Positions 34,445 to 46,310 of a stretch of DNA of 64,000 nucleotides are shown here, piece by piece; the stretch's first letter is position 1; each line of letters starts with the position of its first letter. The notes below the pieces were generated by a model, which did no database searches, was not told where the DNA came from, and saw only the letters and a list, made by a program, of their open reading frames with translations. Both the position numbers and the translations under genes were made by a program. The DNA lies in NCBI GenBank assembly GCA_029582165.1, contig CM055876.1, positions 16,367,001 to 16,431,000 of the forward strand, given 5' to 3'. This DNA comes from Portulaca oleracea. Its lineage: Eukaryota; Streptophyta; Magnoliopsida; Caryophyllales; Portulacaceae.

Positions 34445-34808
34445 TGTTAGTATATAAAGGACTAACCGTAGTTGCGGAAATTGGACCAGATTGTCGTTAG
34501 TTGTAACCGATTGATTCAGGATCGATCTCCGGTGGCTACTAGAGTCGCTGGAATATTGCCACACCGCAAACCCGAGTCTTGTGATGGTAGACCATGTAAG
34601 AGAACAGAGAGAATGTGTATTTTGGAGAATATTGTAGAATATTGTGTCTCATTGTCTCACCGAGAAATCCCCTAATCCACTCCTTGAAGTACTACTCAAG
34701 CCACTTAATTAGAGGAGTGATTAATACGGATATTATGACTATTGTAACTGCCGTAATCAAAACCCATTGATTATTGTGGCCGTTACATGTATGAGGTCAA
34801 ACCTCATA
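34445..34808 (-). repeat. 5' LTR of the gag-only copia element
   Basis: + strand TGTTAGTATATAAAGG to GTCAAACCTCATA, followed by the GATGG duplication. Matches 15332-15712. The edge that meets the duplication reads ...CATA rather than ...CA. Confidence 0.85.
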
Positions 34809-35106
34809 GATGGGGATGGGGCTAGCAAGTGAGAATGATCGTTAGAGTTTTAGTTTTGAATAAAGAGTTTATTTAGTTGTGTTCAGGCTGGAAATCTTTT
34901 ATTAGTTCTTTATGTTGTTGAACCAATGATGTTGCTTAATTATTAAATTGAAGTATTAGTTGTTTTGTCAATTCTTATTCTTGCCTTATATCTCTTGGGA
35001 GGTACAGTAGTGACACCCGTTTCTAATTTGACTTTTTTCGCTGTTAATGTTGGTCAACGTTAGGGTTGACCATTAAATATTAAAATTGAATTTCCAGGGC
35101 GTTACA

Positions 35107-36245
35107 GTATGGTTGAGATATGTAACGCATCCATCATAGACTAGAGGTGTATGCCGATATGGACTATGTTTGATAGCATAGTTAAGAAATCGATGACAAG
35201 ACTAGGTTCAAACAGCAACTAATATGTTCGACAATTTTGAAAAAGTTAGAGAAGGCTAAAAACTTAAGTAGGTGGTGGCAAGCACAGGGAGCAGGAAATG
35301 GAATGTATAGTGTAAGACATGGAAATGAAGGTTTTCTAGTTCACATGACAGAGAAGACGTGCACTTGTCTAGCGTGGGAGTTAAGTGGAATCCCATGTTG
35401 TCATGCTTTAGTGGTAACGAGGGAGGAAAAAATGAATCCAACTCAATTCATTGTAAGTGTTATAGAACTTTGATGCTTAAGAAGACATATGCACGTACTT
35501 TGAAATGTATAAATGGACCAAACTAATGGTCTCCATGCGAAAGTGAGCCAATAACTGCCCCATTTTTCAAACAAAAAAAGAGAGTTAATTATAAGCTTAA
35601 AAGGAGGTTGAAGAAGGGGAAACAAGGTTAGGGGGCCAATATGGAGATGTGCCAAAAATAGGTGGAACTGTTTGGTGTTCGATATGTCAAAAATATGGGC
35701 ATAACAAGAAGACTTGTAGACAAAGAGTAAGTTATCCCTTTATTTTTATTTTTTTCATTCTTCCAATGTAAGTATTATTTTACTTTTTGTTTTATGGGTA
35801 GTCATCTATGAATGCATCTTCTAGCGGTGCTGCTGCTCCCCCTCCAACTTCCTTTGCTACACATACAAGTTTTGCACCTATAGATGTTGTTATCATACCT
35901 ACTGATGCCGCTTTTCCACTTACTTATGTAATTATTGATGCTGCTTTTGCTGTTGTTACTCATGATGTTTCTGTACCTGATAATTTGCCCGCTGCTACAC
36001 ATGAGGTAGAAGTACAAGCTGATGTTGATCCATTTCACAATATTGTTGTAGCTGAAATACGAGTTGATGCTCCATTTCACAATATTATCGATGCCTATGG
36101 TGTCGAATTTTATAGTTCTTTTGAGCCCATCAAGGACTTATTTGATTATACAACAAAAAAGAAGCTTCCAATTCGAAGAAGATATATGATTGGAGAGGTT
36201 ATGCATACTCAAGACAGTGTCACATTTGCAACATTAGATGAATGA
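35107..36245 (+). pseudogene. MULE transposase, C-terminal part (SWIM and CCHC fingers)
   Basis: This is the continuation of 10421-11357 after the nested insertion. At 35237-35473 the frame reads LSRWWQAQGAGNGMYSVRHG and then a SWIM zinc finger, CTCLAWELSGIPCCHAL (C-X-C...C-X-H). A later frame at about 35660-35725 gives CSICQKYGHNKKTC, the CCHC knuckle common at the end of plant MURA proteins. A GTAAGT at about 35728 and a TAG before 35799 could bound a short intron. The last frame 35808-36245 (NASSSGAAAPPPTS... to TFATLDE) is a low-complexity Ala/Pro/Val tail. Breaks near 35473 and 35590-35650 make it a pseudogene. No terminal inverted repeats were located. Confidence 0.88.
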
Positions 36246-36838
36246 GTGTTCTTGTATATCTTCTGTTGGTGTATAATGGTGGCATGAGATAATAGGAGCC
36301 ACTTTTGTTTATGTCTAATTGAGTTTTTTAGTCAAACAACACATGCTAAATTAATGAAATTTTGTATTCATGTCTTAAATTTACTTCTTTATTTTAAACA
36401 CAGTTCTAGGTATTCCAGGGGCTTGTTGACGCTTTGAACCATATTGACCAAACTTAGCCTTATTTAATATACATATGATTCTTGTAAATTATTCGGGTTT
36501 TTTTCCGCACCGAAAAATATGAATAAAATATTGTGTCTGTGTTTGGTCAAATATGTTAATATCAAAATTCTAATAAAAAAAATTATAACCTTACCCAATT
36601 CTTTTTCATAGTCGTACAAATTTTAGTATTTGGGTCGGACAGAGTTTGGATAGCTCTAGTCATCCACTGACTAATTTGAGCAACATGAAGCCAATTCATA
36701 TATGTCTCAATTGCAGGATTGAGTAAGTAGAAAAGAGATACATGTTCAGTTGAAAATACTCAAAAACAAAGCATCAAAATATGATCATCAAAGAAATTCA
36801 GAGCAATACAATAATAAAACAACTCCTTTACATAAAAC
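36246..36838. other. AT-rich flank of the MULE relic
   Basis: No gene or element recognised; ends at the 8-bp duplication of the next MITE. Confidence 0.5.
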
Positions 36839-37096
36839 TAGAGCTGGCAAAATTTTGTCCGACCTGGAAAAAATCGAGTATAGACGTAGATTTTTCGTCC
36901 GGATTTTGATATTGACCGAATATTCGGACATAAAATTTCTTTTGTTTGAACCCGATTTTAGTTTCGTCCGAATTGTTCGACCTAGTTCGACCTTAAATAA
37001 AACCGGGTCTGGACATGAATTTCTCGTCCGAATTTTGGCATTGTCTGATTTTGTCCGACCCAAATTTACCCGGACTCGATTTTTTTGCCAACGCTA
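36839..37096. mobile_element. hAT-type MITE, TAGAGCTGGCAAAA family
   Basis: Termini TAGAGCTGGCAAAA and TTTTTTTGCCAACGCTA are inverted, with a perfect 8-bp duplication CATAAAAC at 36831-36838 and 37097-37104. 258 bp. Interior rich in GTCCGA and CGGAC. The frames through it at 36750-37136 are not genes. A decayed relative may lie at 46733-46950. Confidence 0.88.
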
Positions 37097-37104
37097 CATA
37101 AAAC

Positions 37105-37802
37105 CAAATTTAACCAAAAATAATGTAAAAAAGTGAAAGGATGGAGAATGTTATATGATTTTGGAAGAAAAATTGGCTGGTTGTGATTGTTATATGTCAA
37201 TACTCGTGAATTAAGAGCAAAATTCAAAGAGAGAGAGAGAGAGAGAGAGCAAAATCAGAGAGAAAATGAGAGAAAGAAGTATACAAGTAGAGAGAGAAAA
37301 TGAATTGAATGAATTAAAACAAAAGGATGAAGTAGGAACATGTGAAAAGTTTTGCATTAACTAGGAAGATGAGTGAAGAAAAAAATGTTTTAATAAAAAG
37401 CAAAAAGGAAAAAAATCAAGTAAAACCTGCTATAGCCGGTTAAACAAGTTGGGGAGTGGTAATTTTGAAAATAAAAATCAAGGTAGTTGTACACTTGAAG
37501 AAAAAGAAAGGTGAGTGGTAGTTTTAAACAAAAATAAAACATTGGTGGTAGGCTAATTTAAGAACTCGGATCTTAGCTATGTAACTAGTATGAATATTCC
37601 TTTTGGGATATGAATAAGATTATCCTATTCTTCTCTCTCAATCACTCTCGTCTCTATTATTATTTTATCTATATTGTGTTCCACCGCTAATTGTTTCATA
37701 ACATGTTATCAGCATCATAGTCACTTGGTCAGAGTCATCGCATACTGAACTTTCATGCTCTGCTAAGGATAGTGTTATCATGACAAGGGAGTATTTAGTT
37801 TT

Positions 37803-37852
<50 letters not shown>

Positions 37853-37885
37853 TAAAAAAAAAAGAAATTTAGTCATGAGCATAAA
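37105..37885. other. spacer with GA and ATT microsatellites
   Basis: A GA run lies at 37231-37249 and a perfect (ATT)n run of about 50 bp at 37804-37852. No coding sequence. Confidence 0.7.
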
Positions 37886-38971
37886 TGATGTATGTAGGCT
37901 CACTAAGGACTTGAATTCAGCAAGCTTACTACACCATAGGACAACAAGAACCATTCGTTTGGTATGAAACTCAAATCAGAATGGTGATTCAAGCATAAAG
38001 GAAAGAAAAACAAAGGAAAACAAAGGATAGACAAGTGTTTGGTATCCGATATAGACACACCACGAATCACAAACACAAGATATAACAAGTGAGTTTCGAT
38101 TGATACAGACTCACCACAATCAAATCTCACACGGACTGGTACTTGAGTCTCTCTTTTGGATACAGACACACCACCAAAAGATTGAAATCAAGCTCTACAC
38201 AACACCACTTGATTAGCCAAACAAGGAGAAACCTCATGACTCACTCACATTCATCCAGAATGGGCATTTATACACGGCTGGAACAAAAGGAATGCAAACA
38301 AGCTAGCACACCAACCAACTACACTAAACCATCTAATTAGAGGTTTCCTAATTATGAAGTAACCTCTAATCTAGCTTAATTAACACTATTACATCATAAG
38401 CAAACTATTACAATTCTTCAGCAATGGGCTTCCATCCAGAATGGTGGCAAAAAGACCAATTGAAACATTACACATGGTACATTCTCATTGGTGCATCTCA
38501 CCTCAGATTGCAATCCTTGGTTGCCATATGCTATATAGGTATATGTTGTGCTTCTTCTAGGAGCTTCCTTGGACGTCCAAACAAGTGAGAATAACAATTA
38601 CCAAGTGAAAAGACTGATTCACCCTTGATAAAACACCAAAAAGACAAGCTGATCTAGAATTGATGTCCTTAGCGCAGGGTTTGATTGCATAAGTTGTGTA
38701 GGATGCAAACGAACTCTAATCTTGGACATTTTGGAAAGCTTATTCATCAATCTACAAAACTCTCTAAGGGCAAAAGTGGAGGAGAAGTTCAATTTTGAGA
38801 TATTGACACAATCAAAATAGGTATCATTCTGGATGAATGAAATTCTAACTATTTGTGTTCTTCTTGGCTTCATGGCAGTCCTAAGTGATGTCCTGATACC
38901 CATTTGACCCCAATGCATCCTCCAAGGGCTTTGGGTCCCCAAATATGAGACCAAGGCATGATGAATATACA
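37886..38971 (-). repeat. 3' LTR of a minus-strand gypsy element
   Basis: + strand edges TGATGTATGTAGGC and GATGAATATACA. Minus-strand TATA box GTATAAATGCCC near 38264. The next bases on the right are a polypurine tract on the minus strand, GGAAGGGGAGTATCA. Related to the LTR at 5396, which shares the TGATGTATGT edge and AGCATAAAGGAAAGAAAAAC. Confidence 0.7.
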
Positions 38972-39550
38972 TGATACTCCCCTTCCAAGAAAAAGTTTGT
39001 CCTCAAACTTTAGGACATTTCTCAAAATACATATGAGGCACATCAAAACTTTTCTTTTCTCCAAAAAATTTGTTGGACCATAATAATCACGCTCCAAATC
39101 AGGTAGGGGTACTTGTAATTATGTTTAGCGCAAAAAAAAAAAAGTTTGAAAACTTGCTAGATAGAATATATATAATGCTAAATATCCTCTAGGATAAAAA
39201 CTTTCATTTACTCTGAATTTTGAGAGGGCAAATGAGCTGGTTTCTTTTTTTGCTAAACATGAAATAAAGAAAACTTCAATTGCTTCAAGCATACATGATT
39301 TCTACTAAACATCACATCTCTATTCACCATTCGAGTAGTTTGCAACTGGATTGAAACTTGTTGCTCTTCTAACTCCATATAATCTTCCTCATCATTCTAA
39401 ACATCAATGATAGGAGGGAGATCAAAACGATCGAAACTTTCATCATCTAAGTGACCGCCATCTTCAAATGGATAGAGAATTTTAGCCAACTCAAAATCAG
39501 TATAAATCATTTTAACTTCTGGATTTCAAAGATAACACACAAAAGCCAAA
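38972..39550 (-). pseudogene. C-terminal end of a gypsy polyprotein, minus strand
   Basis: Minus strand reads ERDYYGPTNFLEKRK and then LKFEDKLFLG just before the polypurine tract, the usual ...EDK/EGG end of gypsy pol. Further upstream on the same strand GGHLDDESFDRFDLPPI and NDEEDYMELEEQQ form an acidic stretch. No integrase core remains and stops are frequent. The element is truncated at its 5' side by about 39551. Confidence 0.55.
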
Positions 39551-39666
39551 CTCTAAGAGGACTTTGTGGACGGATGTGTGTTTCGACTTTCGGGGATGTG
39601 TTTAGGTTGAGTGAAGCTTAACCACCAGGAGAGTAGTCAAGCTATTCCATCACAACCCACCACAAT

Positions 39667-42600
39667 TGTAATGCCCCCAGATTCATAATCATTCTATCAA
39701 GACTAAACATTTCATAACCCAAGAATTAGCGCAGCGGAATTTATAATCCGAAGGCATTAACACCGTCCATGATCATGGACAAGGCTTACAAGACACTGTT
39801 TGCAACTTAACATTCCCAAAGTTGAAATGCATATTAATATATCTCACAACATGCATACCATACTAACTTAGGATCAATATATCACCCTTCCAGGACAATA
39901 TATTACACCCAATACCCAAAGATCATATATCTTCAAGACTCTTATTCATCAAGCTATCAAACATATACACCAAAGGTGAAAGATGACTTTCTTAAAATAA
40001 AGGAACCTTCTGCTCTTCAATTTGACTCGACTTCTTACCGATTCTTGGCTTATCCGCACTAGGGGCATCATCTAAAACAAAAACAGAAAATTTCGCAAAT
40101 GAGTTGGCTAAACTCAGTACACATACCCCTACAATGTAAACTTTCACAGTTCATTTTATTTCGCGCCTGGTTAAAACTTTTAAAATAGGAAAACGCAGTC
40201 ACGTCATAAAAACCATGAATAGCCAAAGAAAAAGAAAATAAACATCATCATCATACACATCGTCGTCATCATCATTATCATCATAGACCTTGTTATAGAC
40301 CTCATCATATATAGGCCTCATCATAGACGCTGGCCAGGTTGCATGAGAGATGCCCGTCGACGTCGAACGTACCTCAGTGCGATTAGCACCATATAACAAG
40401 AGACCTCATCATTGAAAGAACAAAATCATAAACTTTCCTTGCATTAAACATCATGAAGTCATCAGCATAAAACATCAGCATAAAACGTCATCATAAAACA
40501 TCACATCAATAAAACATGCTTGGGAAAGGTAGGCAATATGCGTACCTGAACATCTGAAACTTAAACACCAACTTGGACCCGCACGGACTTGAACAGGTGG
40601 GCAAAACGACCTTTTGAGAACTTTTAAGAGAGAACAACAATCATGAGTTAGAACCTAACTTGGATGAGAGTAATAAAGAATATCCTAGTTAGGGGAGTTC
40701 ATATTCCGGTCCGGATCGGTTAACCCAAGAAACCCGGACCAAACCCGGACCGGATGGTAACCGGTCCGGTCTTCGGTCCAAGTATTTTTAGTTTTCGGGT
40801 TTCGGTCCGGGTCGGTCTAAACCCGGAAAAACCCGGACCGGAAACCCAATTATTATAAAATTTAAAGTTTTATACCATAAAATCATATTATTATAGCCTA
40901 GAAAGATTATTCTATTTCCTAAATCTAATGATCCTTTGAGTCCTAAATTGATATAATATTCACGTAAATGGAAAACAATGATTAAATTTTGGTAAACTTC
41001 AATATAATGTATCTTTTTCAATTTATCATTGTCAACTTTTAATATTATATATCATAAATTAGGTCTATTTACAGTACCAAAAAAAATGTGCTTCCTAATA
41101 ATAGACATACATAATTATTTAATTTGTCTATTTACAAATTTTATCAGAAAAATTTCAAAAAGATCTCAATCGGTCCAAACTGGTCTGGGTTGGTCCGGTC
41201 CAAATGCTCATCGGTTTGGTCTGGGTTGCGACCAGTTATTTTCAGTCCGGTCTTTGGTCCAACATTTTTGCTATTTCGGGTTTCGGTCTGGTCCAGTCTG
41301 GTCCGGGTTTGACCCAATGAACACCCCTAATCCTAGTAGAATCTTAGGATTACTTGATACTTAAACTTGCTTCCTAAGGCTCACTCGGAAGGCCATAACT
41401 TCTCCCACAAGTATCGTATCATTATGTATAAGGACTTTTTGGAAACTAAGCTCATGTACTACAACTCTCTAGTTGATCATGAAGGTCAAAAACGTGGTTA
41501 AGGAGGGTAAAAATCCCTAACACAGAAGGCTGCCCAGAACATACAAGAATGGATACCGATTTTTTGAAAAATCATAACTCGGGTTGTAGACCTCGGTTCG
41601 GGATGTGTAAGCTGTCTATGGAAAGCTTGAAAGATATACTAAAACTTTCATGTTGATAATAAATTGATTGTAACATGGGAAAGACACGAATTTAGGTCAT
41701 AAACATAACAGAACCTCTAAAAGTTCCGGGTAGAAACATGAGTATTGGTCGTGATTCGGTAGTCCATAACTTTCACTCCCAATATCCTATGAATGCGTAA
41801 AAGACCATTATGGAAAGCTTGACATACACTCTAAAGCTTTTATGTTGAACACTTAAACCAAAGAGATCTCTAACCCAATGAAAAACATGCACTTTTACGA
41901 ATCGAAACTCGTAATTACTTGCATCTCTTCACGGTTTTGGTCATAACTTAAGATACAAATCGAAACTCCAATACTCAAACACCGGGTGTTAACTTACAAC
42001 TTGAGCTACCTAACCAAACCATAATTTGGCTCAAAAACACATTTTATACCCCCTGAGATTTCCAGATTGCAACCAGACCTAAAATGTGCTCTTTAATTGG
42101 GCTTGCATGCATCTTAAACTTAAGTATTCTACATTAATCTTCCTCAAATCACTTCTTGCATCAATAGTCAATTTCCAGCATTAAAAACATCCGGAATTCT
42201 TGCATCACTGACCATATTTCATACATGCAAGGCATAATCTTGACATATTTTAACATCAGAAGTAAAATCCTTCATGAGTTCATCATCAAACATCATAATA
42301 CTCACTAATTTGCTAATCAAATCTTAATCCAAGTACATGCATCTATAATTATCCCTAAAACTTACACTCTCACAGTGAATTCATCAACCAAAACATCATG
42401 CGTAAACAAATCTCAACAATCAAACATCAACCAAGTCATACTCATCCAATCATAATCCATTCTTTTATAAGGCATTTCATCGAACACTTTATGTGCATCA
42501 TAATACACTAAAAATTCATCTCTAATTCACCACTTTATTAAACCCAAGATTAAAACTTACACTCTTATTACTCTCTAAAACAAACAATTAAACTAAAAAA

Positions 42601-43873
42601 TTCATAATTTGCATCATCCAACTCAAGGGACTTGAAATGAGAGTTTAGGGTTTAGAATTTACCTCAAGAGAGAAAAGAAGAACAAGAACCAAAAGAAGGG
42701 AGGTGGTGGTCGGCTGGGCTCCCGACCGTCGGCGGCGGCTGCATCGCCGGTTTCCGGTGCCAACGGCCTGTGGTGATGGACAGAGGGGACAAGAGGCAGA
42801 GAGCAAGGAGAAGGGGAGAGGAGCAAGTATTACGTATGTGAGTTTTGTAATAGGGAGAAAGAGCAAAGCCTTTTCTAATATTAATGTATGAACGATCAAG
42901 AATTTGGGTTGCCATAAAAGGGGAATTAAGGCCCAAATAGTTAATTATTAACCCTTCAACTTGTCTTCTCTCCTTATAATTATTTCTCCTTTAATCCGAT
43001 ACTATTAATTTGAGATTCCCGAATAAAATTCTACGAAACTAATTAAAAGAAATTCCCATAACAACACTTTCATGATTACTCACGTCTCAAATATTACTAA
43101 TTCCGAAAACCCCGAATGAGAAATTGTCAGACAAAAGATCTGAATATAAAGGATCGATAATACCATTCGAGGAGTATCTACACAAATGGAGAAGGAAGAG
43201 GGGAGGAGAGGTGGTGGTGTTGGTGGCCGACGATGGTGGTCGCCGACCGACGGCTGGTGGCGGCAGCAGGTGGTGGCTCGGTAGGGCAATAGGGTGGCCG
43301 AGTGTGAATGAGAGTGTGAGGGAGTATGGGTTTGTATGTGAGATCTTCCAACCAAGTGAAAATAAGAACCCCCCCTACTTGTATTTATAGACAATTTGAG
43401 GTCCAAGGCCCTTTCCTTCCCCTTCACTCAGCTGGCCCATCTGATGGCCCAAGTAAATAAATTCATCAGTTTTAACTCCCTCCTTATACTTATATCTCCC
43501 TAAACCCAATATACTTAAACTTGTTATTCCGTAAAAATAATTATCGGAAACCTATGGAAACCCAAATAAATATACACCTCCTTGGAAACTCACATAATTA
43601 TTTTTAACTTGCCTTGGGTAAAAGAATGAAATAAAAGATATCGGTATCCGAAAGAAGAGTCCTTGAACATTCGTGATAACCGGGATAAGGAAAAAAAACA
43701 AAACATACATTTCTAATTAGACCTCAAATCTTGATGATCGTTGCCATGTTCAAGTCCTGCAAAACACACACGGGTTAGACTCATTTGAACACGCGCTTTA
43801 ATTATTATCCTTGATCTTGTTTAATTAATTTAATTAATACGTCTTATGGGGTTGTTAACATTGGGTTGTTACA
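39667..43873 (-). mobile_element. Solo LTR (4.2 kb), minus orientation, with hAT MITE inside
   Basis: + strand ends TGTAATGCCCCCAG and GGGTTGTTACA with a perfect 5-bp duplication ACAAT (39662-39666, 43874-43878). Shares TTAGCGCAGCGGAA with 25228-28554. Two GC-rich leader-like blocks (about 42700-42790 and 43190-43280), each followed by a similar TCTCTCCTTATAATTATTTCTCC / TCCCTCCTTATACTTATATC-type stretch, suggest an internal duplication of the promoter/leader region. No genes. A CATCAT-type trinucleotide patch is at 40236-40310. Confidence 0.8.
40690..41329. mobile_element. hAT-type MITE, TAGGGGTGTTCAT family
   Basis: Termini TAGGGGAGTTCAT and ATGAACACCCCTA, perfect 8-bp duplication ATCCTAGT (40682-40689, 41330-41337), 640 bp. 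Both ends are rich in GGTCCGG / CCGGACC. Inserted in the solo LTR 39667-43873. Confidence 0.9.
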
Positions 43874-44088
43874 ACAATCCACCACAGTCTGCCACAACCC
43901 AGCACAATCTACTTTTTCTAATTTAATTTTTCTTTTTATTAAAAGTTAAACCTTTCATATTCCACCACAACCCACCACAACTTTTCCCAATCCACCACAA
44001 CTTTTCTCAACCCACCATAATCCACCACATTTCCTCCCTATCACAATTCACACCGCAGCCAGAGAGCCATATAAAAGAACAGGAATCG

Positions 44089-44357
44089 AGTTCCTCATGT
44101 TTAAATAAGCTCATGCTCAATCGGTTCGATTGATGTAAAATTTTGGAAATAAAATTACAGTTTTTTTTTTTAGGGAGTGGAGTTAAATAACAAGAGGCGG
44201 CTATCCAATTCAGTAGTATATTATTATTTCATTCCAATTCAAGACTAAATTTGACTTAGTGGTCTTGTTCTTTCAAAACAAGCAGTCTTGCGGCTATGTT
44301 TTTTTTTTCTTTTTTTGTGTATGTGAGATTAGGTAGGCATAGTCATGTACTCATGCA
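44089..44357. other. spacer
   Basis: AT-rich, no gene. T-runs at 44161-44171 and 44300-44316. Confidence 0.5.
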
Positions 44358-44871
44358 CAATGGCGAATTCAGAAATGAAATTAAGAGGGTTCAAAGTCAA
44401 ATATAAAAAATCAAAACAATAACTTACATTATTATTTTCTTTTGGATAGTTGTCCCCATTATTTAAATTTCATTCCAAGATGTCATCATTTGAAAAAAAA
44501 AAATTGGACTTTCAAGGTTGGTCTGATTCAAACACACAACCTGCCAACACTTTGTTACTAACTGAAGCGCACGCCACTAAGTCAACTCACTTCATCTAGC
44601 TCCTTATTTTTTTCATATAGTATTTATACTTTGTTTAATTAATTTCATATATTAAAACTAAGCTTATAGGTTTTGAACACGTGACCTGTAGTAACATAGT
44701 CACCAAAACAATCACGCACGCCTCTCCGCTGCATTATTCTTTTTTATTCTCTCTAAACACATGTTGTATTTATATGTTTTCTACCCAGTTTTATTTATAA
44801 ATCAAGAAATTTTTGATTTTTTTAAGCGGGGTCACTTGACCCCACGTGAACCCATACTAGATTCGCCCCTG
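44358..44871. mobile_element. hAT-type non-autonomous element, GGGGCGAATCTAG terminus
   Basis: Left end CAATGGCGAATTCAG and right end CTAGATTCGCCCCTG are imperfect inverted copies, flanked by a perfect 8-bp duplication CTCATGCA (44350-44357, 44872-44879). 514 bp, no gene. A scrap of the same terminus may be at 10312. Confidence 0.85.
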
Positions 44872-44910
44872 CTCATGCATAATTGCGAACACAAAGCACA
44901 TAGAGTACTA

Positions 44911-45175
44911 CTCCCTTCATTCCTTAATAGTTGTCATTTTGGAGTTTTTGGGAGATTTCAAGAAAATAGTATTGAAAATGATAAATGTGTTGGAAATGAT
45001 AAAAGTAAAAGTTAAGTTTATATTTTAGTTATATAATTATACCGGACATTATAAAAGTAAGAGGTAAATTTGAAAAAAAATTGTCATTAATGCTGCATTA
45101 AAATTGTAAAGTGAAAAATATTGTGAAAAAAACAGAAATTCGATCAAAGTGACAGATATTCAAGAATGGAGGGAG
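44911..45175. mobile_element. Stowaway MITE
   Basis: CTCCCTTCATTCCTTAATAG at the left and CAAGAATGGAGGGAG at the right, with TA on both sides (44909-44910, 45176-45177). 265 bp, the classical Tc1/mariner-derived MITE. Confidence 0.92.
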
Positions 45176-45249
45176 TATTTAGCTTTCCATCTTGAAAATT
45201 GCAAATGTATAAAAGAAAAAAAACAAAAGGCAGCCATGCAAAAAACAAG

Positions 45250-45264
45250 GGGGGGGGGGGGGGG
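45250..45264. repeat. poly-G run
   Basis: About 15 G; length unreliable in sequencing. Confidence 0.85.
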
Positions 45265-45511
45265 AGGAGACAAAACAGAAATCAAAGAAATACAACTCAA
45301 GTGATCAATTGATACTTCAGTCTCACGAATGAAAAGTAGTCAAAAAAAATCCACTACGAGCACTATTAGCTCAAGGTTGGTGTGCAAATCAAGTTGCAAC
45401 TTTGTGCTAAAAAGGCCACATGATATACACGTGGGGCCTTTGCTGAGTCCTTGGATGAAAATGTGTTTTAATTTTTTATTTTAGTAAAAAATGATATTAT
45501 TAATGTCATTC

Positions 45512-46310
45512 TGTTGCGAAAATGATATTTGACACCGACTTGAATCTTCATCAGCTTCACTTGGCTTAACTTCTTTATCTTCTTGCGGTATGTGTGATAA
45601 GACGGAGATTGAACTTAATAACCACATGGTGGTAATCTTGTTTGGATATGGCTAAGAGTCATGGACGAACACATTTTCCTTAAGAACTATTTACTATACC
45701 GTAAATATTCAAAGAGATAAAACTTAGCTCTTGTCGCACTCAAGGCATAAGTTTCTTACTTGATTCTCTCAAGTATAGCTGCAGTTTATACTTGAGAGAA
45801 TGTGATTATAGAAAAAAAAATTGATACTTGTGATCCTCTCAAATAATTAGGAATGTCTCCTATTTATTATAAGAGAATTCCAACCCCTAATTATACCCTT
45901 TGGTCAAAGGACAATTAAGGACCTTAATGGAGTATTATGACATTGACTTAGTCAAATAATCATAATAATATAGTTGTTGGAATATAATATCAAACTTAAT
46001 ATTGATATCATATACTTAATACATAAGATTATATAGCCGTTAGCATTAAAAATCATTTCTGGCACTCAACACGATCTGTATTGACCGTACCACGACCCGT
46101 GTTGACCGTACCACGGCCCATGTTGAAGCAACACAGTCTGTGTTACCTCAACACGACTCGTGTTGAGCCCAGTCTTGGTTTTTATGCTCTCTGGAGACCT
46201 ACACGATCCGTGTTGATCATATTCTTGATGTTTATTTTATATATGATCCTTATACTTGTTCCACACGATTCATTGTGCTATATAAACTTCTTATACTCTT
46301 GAAATAATTC
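45512..46310 (-). repeat. decayed solo LTR related to the copia element at 48005
   Basis: It shows the same order of segments as the LTR 48005-48704: a TGTTGCGAAAATGA start (compare TGTTGAGAAATAAC), CTCAAGTATAGCTGCAG (compare AAAGAGTTGCTGCAG), the AACACGAnCCGTGTT motif cluster at 46060-46220, GCTCTCTGGA, and TATACTCTTGAAATAAT at the end. Identity is low and the edges are approximate. The frame at 46081-46302 is part of it, not a gene. Confidence 0.55.

Larger units (their letters stand above)
15332..34808 (-). mobile_element. Gag-only Ty1/copia element (TR-GAG-like), itself carrying nested insertions
   Basis: Two LTRs (15332-15712 and 34445-34808) flank a minus-strand gag, a primer site and a polypurine tract. 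A perfect 5-bp target duplication GATGG lies at 15327-15331 and 34809-34813. Without the gypsy (17547-28892) and the MITE (30156-31064) the element is about 7.2 kb. No protease, integrase, reverse transcriptase or RNase H is visible in 15713-17541 or 28898-31121, so it must have moved using enzymes from a related element. This is the layout of TR-GAG elements. It inserted in the solo LTR 11358-35106. Confidence 0.8.
11358..35106 (+). mobile_element. Solo LTR (TGTAAAACC...GGGCGTTACA family), split by a 19.5 kb insertion
   Basis: The left end TGTAAAACCTCAG and right end ATTTCCAGGGCGTTACA match the ends of the element at 58334-62149 (TGTAAAACCCCG, ATTTCCGGGGCGTTACA). Internal segments also match, for example GCTAACACTTGAGCTC and CCAGACCCATA. 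The sequence lies at 11358-15331 and 34814-35106, about 4.3 kb without the insertion. Flanks ATATG (11353-11357) and GTATG (35107-35111) are a near-perfect 5-bp target duplication. TG...CA ends, a promoter-like region and no internal genes suggest a solo LTR, probably of a Tekay-like gypsy; that assignment is inference. It interrupts the MULE gene. Confidence 0.75.
39632..44088. mobile_element. CCACAACCCACCACAA-rich MITE, split by a solo LTR
   Basis: ATCACAACCCACCACAAT at 39649-39666 continues after the insertion as CCACCACAGTCTGCC at 43879, with many CCACCACAACTTTTC repeats, and ends ATATAAAAGAACAGGAATC at about 44088. That end matches the GTTCTTTTAT family of 9822 and 55955. The left terminus is not recognisable, so the copy is truncated or decayed. 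Confidence 0.55.

Noticed and set aside
35802..36080. Minus-strand frame of 92 codons
   Set aside because: Antisense shadow of the MULE C-terminal tail.
3010..39000. Minus-strand LTRs at 5396 and 37886 as the pair of one large element
   Set aside because: The interior of the first lies to its left (primer site, gag) and that of the second to its right (polypurine tract), so they cannot bound one element.
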